Translations under genes and position numbers: made by a program
Assembly: GCA_030052355.1 (NCBI GenBank)
Contig: JASIGS010000454.1
Span: 1 to 6,339, forward strand
Direction: 5' to 3'
DNA length: 6,339 nt
Source: Streptosporangiaceae bacterium
GTDB taxonomy: Bacteria; Actinomycetota; Actinomycetes; Streptosporangiales; Streptosporangiaceae
The notes under the pieces: generated by a model
Seen by the model: only the letters and a program-made list of their open reading frames with translations
Database searches by the model: none
What the model was told of the DNA's origin: nothing
Part shown: one piece after another, positions 1 through 4,834 of the stretch
Layout of the letters: the number at the start of each line of letters is the position of its first letter
Numbering within the stretch: the first letter of the stretch is position 1

Positions 1-401
1 CTTCCCCGCAGCGACTCGACCCACTCTTCCGCGCTCCGGCCCGCCCAGTTGGCAGCAGATGCCGTCACCAGCCTGGTGACCAGCAAGCCCAGCTGGCCTA
101 TTGGCACCCCGACCAGCTTGCCGTCGCGCACGACGTGGGCGCCGCGCAGTGGCGGTCGGTGACCGCGGTGGGGCACCCCCAGGTCGTGCAGTATCCGCCA
201 GGCCTCGCCGCCGACGCCGAGGGCGTGCGGCCCCTGGTTGAATCGGTAGCCGCTCAGTTCGTCGGTGCGGGCCCGGCCTCCCGCGGTTTGTGCCTCGACC
301 ACCACGACCGGCCGCCGGGCCCGGGCGGCGGTTGCCGCCGCCGTCAGCCCTGCCAGCCCCGCCCCGATGACCACCACGGTTTCCTTGTCGTGTTCTCGCA
401 T
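1..401 (-). CDS. FAD-dependent oxidoreductase, phytoene desaturase/amine oxidase-like (partial, C-terminus off the left edge)
   Basis: Reading the minus strand from the ATG at 399-401 gives 133 codons still open at base 1. A dinucleotide-binding Rossmann start stands at the N-terminus: VVVIGAGLAGLTAA (residues 9-22, the GxGxxG fingerprint), followed by an acidic residue ending strand 2 (VVVVEAQ, Glu36) and the GGRART motif (41-46) that in this family contacts the FAD pyrophosphate. NQGPHAL (55-61) also fits phytoene-desaturase or protoporphyrinogen-oxidase-like flavoproteins. These oxidise or desaturate hydrophobic substrates, but substrate-specifying parts lie outside the window, so no specific reaction is claimed. 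Neither possible start has a clear Shine-Dalgarno. An in-frame ATG 12 codons upstream (435-437) would add an Arg-rich leader; I prefer 401 because eight residues before the first beta strand is usual. It lies 82 bp downstream of the GAF gene on the same strand, so co-transcription is plausible. Confidence 0.85.
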   Translation of the reverse strand, partial: MREHDKETVVVIGAGLAGLTAAATAARARRPVVVVEAQTAGGRARTDELSGYRFNQGPHALGVGGEAWRILHDLGVPHRGHRPPLRGAHVVRDGKLVGVPIGQLGLLVTRLVTASAANWAGRSAEEWVESLRG

Positions 402-483
402 GCAAATACGACGCCGCCGCCTACGCCCCTGTGACATGGCGCCGGAAACCAGGCGACAACCGGCCCGGCTGCGACAGCGATCC

Positions 484-963
484 TCACGGCCGCCGGTCGC
501 CTTCCGCCGGACCGGCCGAATCCCACAGCGGGCGCAATGCCTCGGCCAGCCGTTCGTAATCCAGGATAGAAGAGCCGCCGAAAGCGCCTATCCGGTCGCT
601 TTCCACGTCTAGCGTTCCTGCCACGTGCCCGTCGGCCAGGATCGGCACGATCAGCTCCGACGCAGAATCTCCCTGGTTGGCTAAGTACCGCGGGTCATGG
701 GAGACGTCGTTGCTCAGCGCTGGCGCGCGGGTGCGTATGGCGTGGGCGGTGAGACCCTCGGTGACTGCAAACGACGGATAAGCCGGAGCGCCCGGCCCGC
801 TCCAACCTTCGCAGGCCACCGCGGCGGCGGTGACCGTGTAGATCCCCACCCAGCGGACGCCTGTGGCCTGGCGGACCAGATCGGCCGCGCGCGTGGCCCG
901 CTCCTGGCGTGATTCGCCGCCGCTAGCGACGGCGCCCAGCCGGGCAATCACAGAGTCGTCCAT
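484..963 (-). CDS. Small single-domain GAF protein, fRMsr-like but without the catalytic cysteines
   Basis: The protein has 159 residues from the ATG at 961-963. Almost all of it is one GAF domain: a first helix with Arg/Ala repeats (about 17-33), strand GVRWVGIYTV (35-44), the helix region GLTAHAIRTRAPALSNDV (70-87), then SELIVPILADGHVAGTLDVES (102-122) and a closing helix. GAF domains bind small ligands or cofactors in the cytoplasm. The closest pattern I know is free methionine-(R)-sulfoxide reductase: Glu103, Asp119 and Glu121 sit where that enzyme has acidic pocket residues. However, its reactive cysteines are absent; the sole Cys is Cys51. A ligand sensor is therefore likelier than a reductase. 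There is no output domain, so it would act on a partner. A longer reading from 1062 is open but adds unstructured sequence across the divergent promoter region. No Shine-Dalgarno precedes the chosen ATG. Confidence 0.8.
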   Translation of the reverse strand: MDDSVIARLGAVASGGESRQERATRAADLVRQATGVRWVGIYTVTAAAVACEGWSGPGAPAYPSFAVTEGLTAHAIRTRAPALSNDVSHDPRYLANQGDSASELIVPILADGHVAGTLDVESDRIGAFGGSSILDYERLAEALRPLWDSAGPAEGDRRP

Positions 964-969
964 GGCCGA

Positions 970-975
970 AAAATA
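970..975 (-). promoter_or_regulatory. Possible -10 element of a leaderless promoter for the GAF gene
   Basis: On the minus strand TATTTT lies six bases before the ATG of the GAF gene. That spacing would place the transcription start at or next to the start codon, and no Shine-Dalgarno is visible, which fits leaderless translation, common in actinobacteria. No convincing -35 element is seen at the usual distance, so this is a weak call. Confidence 0.25.
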
Positions 976-1037
976 GCGGAGTGTCCGCAGGCGAGTTACT
1001 AAGCGGCGGTGAAATCTGCCGGAGCCGGGATGCCGGG

Positions 1038-1066
1038 TTACCTCATGGGTGCCGGCTGACACTAAT
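1038..1066 (+). promoter_or_regulatory. Possible leaderless promoter of the sigma-factor fusion gene
   Basis: TTACCT (1038-1043) and ACTAAT (1061-1066) are separated by 17 bp and match the housekeeping -35 and -10 consensus at three and four of six positions. Transcription would then begin at or a few bases from the GTG at 1071, which has no Shine-Dalgarno. If the gene is instead autoregulated by its own ECF sigma factor, the true motif would differ. Pattern-based and weak. Confidence 0.22.
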
Positions 1067-1070
1067 AGGC

Positions 1071-2618
1071 GTGGACCTTTCCGACGGTGATCTTGTCGAG
1101 CTGGCGCGCGGTGGTGACGCGGCGGCCTTCAGGTTGCTTGTCGAGCGTTACGGGGCGTCGGCGCGTTCCCGTGCGCTGCGGCTGTGCGGGGATCCGCACG
1201 ACGCGGACGACATCGTGCAGGAGTCCCTTCTGCAGGCGTACCTGGCGCTGGACCGGCTGCAGGATCCAGATCGTTTCGCCGGCTGGCTGAGCGGCATCGT
1301 GCTGAACGTTCATCGCGCGAACAAGCGCCGGGCGCCGGTCATGCTGCTGGCGGAGTGGCCCGAGTGGCTGCAGCCGGCGTCGCAGCAGGGCGTGCCCTCG
1401 GCAGATGACCTGGACCGCGCCGACGCGCTCCGCGAGGCCATCGCGGTCCTGCCTGCCGGGCAGCGGCAGGCGGTCGAGATGTTCTACTACGCCGACCTGC
1501 CGTCCGCAGACATCGGTGAGTCAGCTGCCGCCGCAAAGACGCGCCTGCACAGAGCCCGGCGCCGGCTGCGGCAGCACATCGCGGCGAACCGTCCCGACCT
1601 GATCCCAGCTCTTTCAGCGAGGAAGATCATGATAACCGTCCGCATTGCGCATGCCGAGCCGCGACCCGGAAACCTCGGGGACGGGAGGTTCGCCCTTGAC
1701 CACGTCCTGGTAGTCCTGGCCGACGAGGACGGGGGACGGGCGCTGCCACTGTGGCTGACCGCGTCCGATGGCTACTCGCTCTGGAAGCTAGCCGACCACG
1801 CCGACGGAGCGGCGGGACCGCCGGAGGAGGAGGACGTTACCGGGCGGCTCCTGCGCGCGGCCGGCGCGACCGTGACCGGTGTGGACATCGACGAGATCGG
1901 CTCGGAAGTCACCGCGGCCGTCATCCGCCTCAGCGGTCCGGCGGGTGCCAGCTCGGTGACGACACGGATTGGTCAGGGGCTGGCGGTCGCGGCAGCTACA
2001 GGCGCGCCGGTGCGGGTATCCGCCGCGCTGATGGACCGGCTCGCCCGGCCCGTGGCGGGCACCGACTCGCTGACCCCGTTCCTCGGATCGGAGCCCGCTG
2101 CGGCCAGCGTGCCGTCCCGGCCGCCGCGCAACGCCGGCCGGCTCCGATATGAGCCGCGCAACCTGACCTTCAGCGATGGCCTTGATGGCTGGGTGTTCGG
2201 CGGCAGTTTCCGGGAGGATCCCACCGGGTCGCACTGGCAGGACTATACGGCCGCAGCACAGGATCAGGCCGCTATCCTCGCGTCAGCGGTCGCGGAGCCG
2301 CGAGGCTCGGCCTTTCTGGGCCAGGCGATCTGGGCCGACGAGTACCGCAACTCGACTGTGCGGCTCCGCGCTGATGTCAGGGCGGAAGCTCTGGCAGCTG
2401 GGGCTGAGCTACACCTGCAGATCGTGCCCGGGAACGAGCCCGGCAACAGCGCTGATCGCCCAGTGGACCACGTCGTCGTCATAACGGATAGCCGTGACTG
2501 GTCCAGTTACGAGGTAACGGCCGCGATTCCCGGCGATGCCCGGGCCCTGCGGTTCGGGGTCACGTTGCGCGGCAGCGGCCAGATAGCCCTGCGCAGCGTG
2601 CAGCTGGCCCGCGGATGA
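1071..2618 (+). CDS. ECF-type RNA polymerase sigma factor fused to a DUF151/bifunctional-nuclease-like domain and a carbohydrate-binding-like C-terminal domain
   Basis: From the GTG at 1071 the protein has 515 residues, over twice the length of a plain ECF sigma factor. Residues about 21-88 form sigma region 2 (DDIVQESLLQAYLALDRL, then FAGWLSGIVLNVHRANKRR), which binds core polymerase and the -10 element. Residues about 118-170 form sigma region 4 (LPAGQRQAVEMFYYADLP, KTRLHRARRRLR), which reads the -35 element; its helix-turn-helix looks about four residues short. Residues 187-325 resemble DUF151/bifunctional nuclease (LPLWLTASDG, LLRAAGATVTGVDI, GLAVAAATGAPVRV). After a Pro/Arg-rich linker, residues 363-515 resemble the beta-sandwich attached to several actinobacterial regulators (FLGQAIWADEYR, DWSSYEVTAAIPGDA, LRFGVTLRGSGQ). 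No anti-sigma gene is adjacent, so the extension may control the sigma part. An upstream in-frame GTG at 981 would add 30 residues of no sigma character. Sigma assignment is firm; the other domains rest on remembered family patterns. Confidence 0.85.
   Translation: MDLSDGDLVELARGGDAAAFRLLVERYGASARSRALRLCGDPHDADDIVQESLLQAYLALDRLQDPDRFAGWLSGIVLNVHRANKRRAPVMLLAEWPEWLQPASQQGVPSADDLDRADALREAIAVLPAGQRQAVEMFYYADLPSADIGESAAAAKTRLHRARRRLRQHIAANRPDLIPALSARKIMITVRIAHAEPRPGNLGDGRFALDHVLVVLADEDGGRALPLWLTASDGYSLWKLADHADGAAGPPEEEDVTGRLLRAAGATVTGVDIDEIGSEVTAAVIRLSGPAGASSVTTRIGQGLAVAAATGAPVRVSAALMDRLARPVAGTDSLTPFLGSEPAAASVPSRPPRNAGRLRYEPRNLTFSDGLDGWVFGGSFREDPTGSHWQDYTAAAQDQAAILASAVAEPRGSAFLGQAIWADEYRNSTVRLRADVRAEALAAGAELHLQIVPGNEPGNSADRPVDHVVVITDSRDWSSYEVTAAIPGDARALRFGVTLRGSGQIALRSVQLARG
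1619..1631 (+). promoter_or_regulatory. Internal ribosome binding site and ATG at the sigma/BFN junction
   Basis: GAGGA at 1619-1623 lies five bases before an in-frame ATG at 1629-1631 (Met187 of the fusion protein). This start falls exactly where the sigma4 region ends and the DUF151-like domain begins. It is better formed than anything before the main GTG start, so a separate 329-residue protein lacking the sigma domains could be made from the same message. Confidence 0.35.
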
Positions 2619-2633
2619 TCCAGACGCTGGATC
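2617..2633. terminator. Perfect 7-bp hairpin between convergent genes, possible bidirectional terminator
   Basis: GATCCAG (2617-2623) and CTGGATC (2627-2633) pair perfectly around a three-base loop, ACG. The hairpin starts inside the stop codon of the sigma fusion gene and lies 49 bp from the stop of the response regulator on the other strand. No T-tract follows on either side, so it may be a weak or factor-assisted terminator, or only a symmetric sequence. Confidence 0.35.
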
Positions 2634-2682
2634 TGGTCCGGCGTCGGCACGAGTCCCGAGCTCGCCACTCGCTGCTCGTCCG

Positions 2683-3342
2683 TCAGGTGGTGATGCGGTA
2701 TCCGACGCCGGGGATGGTCTCGACGATGTCCGGCTCTCCGAGTTTTCGTCGCAGCCGTCCGATCGTGACGTGCACCGTCTTAGTGAACGGGTCGGCGTTC
2801 TCATCCCAGACTTGTTCGAGTAGGTCTTCGGCGCTGAGTACACCCGGTGCTGCCTTCATGAGCGCTTCGAGCAGAGCGAACTCCTTGGCCGAGAGCTCTC
2901 GTGGCTGGCCATTCCGGGTGACGACGCGACGGAGTGGGTCCAGCTCGATTCCTGCCTGGCGCAACACCCGGGGATGAGCGGTGGGCTTGCGGCGGGCGAG
3001 GCCACGAACCCGGAGCACGAGTTCGGGGAAGTGGAACGGCTTGGACAGGTAGTCGTCGGCTCCGATCCCAAGACCGGCCACCCGGTCGCCGGGCCTGTCT
3101 GCAGCGGTCAGCATCAGGACCATGGCCGGATCGGCTCCCTCGGTGATCATCCGGCAGATCGTGTCCCCGTGCAGGCCGGGGAGGTCACGATCGAGGACGA
3201 CTACGTCGTAGCGATTCAGCTGCAGCTTGGCGGCGGCGTCCAGGCCGTCGTAGGCGACGTCGACGGCCATGGCCTGGTCTCGCAGGCCCTCGGCGATGTC
3301 GTCGGCGAGCCGCCGGACGTCCTCGACCACGAGCACCCTCAC
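2683..3342 (-). CDS. OmpR/PhoB-family two-component response regulator
   Basis: 219 residues, a normal length for this family. The receiver domain (1-115) has the acidic pair Glu7/Asp8, phospho-acceptor Asp51 (VVVLDRDLPG), Thr79 and Lys101 (LSKPF). The C-terminal winged-helix domain (about 125-219) shows the ELSAKEFALLEALM segment, the recognition-helix region KTVHVTIGRLRRKLG and the final hairpin IVETIPGVGYRI. It is thus a phosphorylation-controlled DNA-binding transcription factor, expected to bind direct repeats as a dimer. The start is GTG at 3340-3342; its bases overlap the kinase stop as GTGA, a strong sign of translational coupling and fixing the start. The cognate kinase is the upstream gene. 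Likely targets are the divergent region at 4662-4834, where a tandem repeat with an 11-bp period is found. Confidence 0.95.
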   Translation of the reverse strand: MRVLVVEDVRRLADDIAEGLRDQAMAVDVAYDGLDAAAKLQLNRYDVVVLDRDLPGLHGDTICRMITEGADPAMVLMLTAADRPGDRVAGLGIGADDYLSKPFHFPELVLRVRGLARRKPTAHPRVLRQAGIELDPLRRVVTRNGQPRELSAKEFALLEALMKAAPGVLSAEDLLEQVWDENADPFTKTVHVTIGRLRRKLGEPDIVETIPGVGYRITT

Positions 3343-4661
3343 CGCGGCGCTCCGTCAGGGTTAGCAGGGTGTGCCCGAGGCAGTTCGATCCATACGCGCA
3401 GGCCACCTCCGGGTGCTGCCTGCAGGTCGAGCGTGCCTCGATGGGCGGCCACAATGGCCCCGACGATAGAAAGCCCAAGTCCGACCCCGTCGGCAGAGCG
3501 GGTTCGCGCCGTGCCGAGGCGCTTGAAGGGCTGCGCCAGCTGCGCGGCCTCGTCGGGGTCAAGCACAGGACCGCCGTTCTCGATGATGAGACGGGCAGCA
3601 CAGGCGTCGGATTCGGTACTGACGTCGATGAAGCCGCCTGGCTGATTGTGGCGAATGGCGTTGCCGACGAGGTTGGCCATCATCCGGGCCAGTAGAGTCT
3701 CGCTCCCGAGCACATCAGCGTCATCCAGTTGCAGTCGTAGGGCGAGACCCGCGGTATCTGCTTCCCGGGCGTCCAATGCCGCGGACACGACCTGCGGCAG
3801 GCAGACCGTGGTGAGATCGGTCATCACGCCCCGCTGGGCGCGGGCGAGCACGAGGAAGCTCTCGACGAGGCGGTCTGCCTGGTCGAGTCCCTCACGGACC
3901 TTGCCGGCCAGCACGGACGCGTCCTCCGACACCGGCGGGGCCTTTGCCTGGGCTACGTCCAGCGAGGTGCGCATCATGGCGAGCGGGGTGCGCAACTCGT
4001 GGGATGCGCTGGCGACAAAGTTCCGCTGGGCGTCAAAGGCACCTTCTAGTCGTGCCAGGAGTTCGTCGATGGTGTCGCCCAGCTCCGTCAGCTCGTCAAG
4101 CGGTCCCGGCAGCGTGAGCCGCTGGTGCAGGTTCTCTTCCGAGATCTGCCGGGTCTTCGACGTGATGACCTGCAGCGGGCGCAGCACGCGTCCGGCCATG
4201 AGCCACCCCAGCCAGATCGACAGCACCGCCACGACAATGAGCGCGATGCCGGACCGGATCAGAAGATCATGCAGAAAAGCGTTCCGATCCGCGACCGCCT
4301 CGGCGTACATGGCAAGCACGCTGCAGCATGGCTGGGAGCTTCGCGCCGGGCCGTCTCCCGACGGGGGGAGAAGTCTCGTCAGGGGAAGGCCGGCAACCAG
4401 CAGGTAGGTGATAGCGAGCAGCGCCGCGCCACAGACCAGGAATAGCCCCCCGTAGAGGGCAGTGAGGCGCAGCCGCACGGTGCGCCTGGGCATGACACCA
4501 CCAGCCAGGTGCTCGCCGAGGCTGGCCAGAGCGCGAGCGGGCATCCTCAGGACCAGCCGCAGGCGTGATCCGGCCGCGGAGCCGGAGGTGCCATGCACCA
4601 CGGTGCCGCTCCCGCCGACCCGCGGCCCCCGACGTCCCTTTGTGACGACGCTGCGGTCCAT
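3339..4661 (-). CDS. Membrane sensor histidine kinase, partner of the adjacent response regulator
   Basis: 440 residues from the ATG at 4659-4661. Order: a basic Gly/Arg-rich cytoplasmic N-terminus (1-65), membrane helix 1 (about 66-91, LTALYGGLFLVCGAALLAIT), an extracytoplasmic loop of about 45 residues containing adjacent Cys112-Cys113, membrane helix 2 (about 137-157, GIALIVVAVLSIWLGWLMAG), a HAMP linker (about 158-205), the dimerisation/phosphotransfer domain with His221 in SASHELRTPLAMMR, and the ATPase domain with N box MMANLVGNAIRHN (328-340) and G box DGVGLGLSIV (392-401). All residues for autophosphorylation are visible. The ATG has a good Shine-Dalgarno; the alternative ATG at 4491-4493 (MPRRTVRLRL) would remove 56 residues and give the N-terminus more usual for such kinases. 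The stop overlaps the regulator start. The short loop means sensing is probably of a small envelope signal or within the membrane. Confidence 0.93.
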   Translation of the reverse strand: MDRSVVTKGRRGPRVGGSGTVVHGTSGSAAGSRLRLVLRMPARALASLGEHLAGGVMPRRTVRLRLTALYGGLFLVCGAALLAITYLLVAGLPLTRLLPPSGDGPARSSQPCCSVLAMYAEAVADRNAFLHDLLIRSGIALIVVAVLSIWLGWLMAGRVLRPLQVITSKTRQISEENLHQRLTLPGPLDELTELGDTIDELLARLEGAFDAQRNFVASASHELRTPLAMMRTSLDVAQAKAPPVSEDASVLAGKVREGLDQADRLVESFLVLARAQRGVMTDLTTVCLPQVVSAALDAREADTAGLALRLQLDDADVLGSETLLARMMANLVGNAIRHNQPGGFIDVSTESDACAARLIIENGGPVLDPDEAAQLAQPFKRLGTARTRSADGVGLGLSIVGAIVAAHRGTLDLQAAPGGGLRVWIELPRAHPANPDGAPR

Positions 4662-4673
4662 CTCACCTTTCCT
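4662..4673 (-). promoter_or_regulatory. Ribosome binding site of the histidine kinase
   Basis: On the minus strand AGGAAAGGTGAG directly precedes the ATG at 4659-4661. AGGA is eight bases and AGGTG two bases from the start, giving two overlapping purine-rich pairings. This supports the longer kinase N-terminus over the internal ATG at 4491-4493, which has only a GGTGG. A TTG at 4677-4679 is also in frame but would place this site inside the gene. Confidence 0.6.
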
Positions 4674-4709
4674 ATTCAACGGGCGCTCACTGGATACCCG
4701 GCATCCCGC

Positions 4710-4721
4710 GGTCCCAGGACC
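4710..4721. repeat. Short palindrome GGTCCCAGGACC in the divergent control region
   Basis: GGTCC and GGACC are inverted repeats around a CA centre. CCCAGGA also occurs twice with an 8-bp offset (4713-4719 and 4721-4727). The position, upstream of the kinase gene and of the GGTAACAGG pair, would suit a regulator site, but in such GC-rich DNA a 5-bp arm can arise by chance. Confidence 0.22.
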
Positions 4722-4739
4722 CCAGGATGCGGAACGCCA

Positions 4740-4759
4740 GGTAACAGGGCGGTAACAGG
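4740..4759 (+). promoter_or_regulatory. Tandem direct repeat GGTAACAGG, likely response-regulator operator
   Basis: GGTAACAGG occurs at 4740-4748 and again at 4751-4759, with an 11-bp period, about one helical turn. OmpR/PhoB-type regulators bind such half-sites head to tail on one DNA face. The repeat ends five bases before a TTGACC element, the usual place for an activator of this class. Related GGTAAC-type sequences follow at 4774-4780 (GTTTACC, inverted) and 4802-4810 (CGGTAACCG). The linked regulator is the natural candidate; this is inferred from position. Confidence 0.45.
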
Positions 4760-4764
4760 CTCTG

Positions 4765-4796
4765 TTGACCCACGTTTACCGCCGCCGCCGTAGAAC
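4765..4796 (+). promoter_or_regulatory. Candidate promoter of the lipoprotein/adaptor operon
   Basis: TTGACC (4765-4770) matches the -35 consensus at five of six positions. The best -10 candidate, TAGAAC (4791-4796), matches at four of six but the spacer is 20 bp rather than 17. A long spacer with an operator immediately upstream would fit an activator-dependent promoter. The -10 assignment is uncertain. Confidence 0.33.
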
Positions 4797-4815
4797 TGCC
4801 TCGGTAACCGATCTC

Positions 4816-4830
4816 AAGGAGGAGGGAGGA
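4816..4830 (+). promoter_or_regulatory. Strong ribosome binding site of the lipoprotein gene
   Basis: A purine run with overlapping AGGAGG (4820-4825) and GGAGG (4825-4829) ends four to nine bases before the ATG at 4835. It is by far the strongest Shine-Dalgarno in the window and fixes the lipoprotein start, implying high translation once transcribed. Confidence 0.75.
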
Positions 4831-4834
4831 CGAC

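Noticed and set aside
1036..1042. GGTTACC upstream of the sigma gene as another copy of the GGTAAC operator
   Set aside because: Single 7-base match without a second half-site one helical turn away; expected by chance.
964..1062. Longer start (GTG at 1060-1062) for the GAF gene
   Set aside because: Adds 33 residues of basic, unstructured sequence across the divergent region; ATG at 963 gives a normal GAF N-terminus.
981..1070. Longer start (GTG at 981) for the sigma fusion
   Set aside because: The extra 30 residues have no sigma character and would cover the divergent promoter region; ECF proteins usually begin close to the LVELARGGD-type segment that follows 1071.
1788..2234. Minus-strand reading frame opposite the sigma fusion gene
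   Set aside because: Arg/Gly-rich low-complexity translation typical of antisense frames in GC-rich DNA; the plus strand shows clear domain motifs.
2648..2680. ACGAG...CTCGT inverted repeat as a second terminator in the convergent gap
   Set aside because: Only 5-bp arms with a long loop and no T-tract; much weaker than the 7-bp perfect hairpin at 2617-2633.
3646..4407. Long plus-strand reading frame (253 codons) opposite the histidine kinase
   Set aside because: Ser/Arg-rich composition without any recognisable motif; it is the antisense shadow of a kinase gene whose motifs are all intact.
4779..4790. CCGCCGCCGCCG run as a functional triplet repeat
   Set aside because: Short GC-rich triplet run of the kind common in this base composition; no expansion or pairing partner seen.
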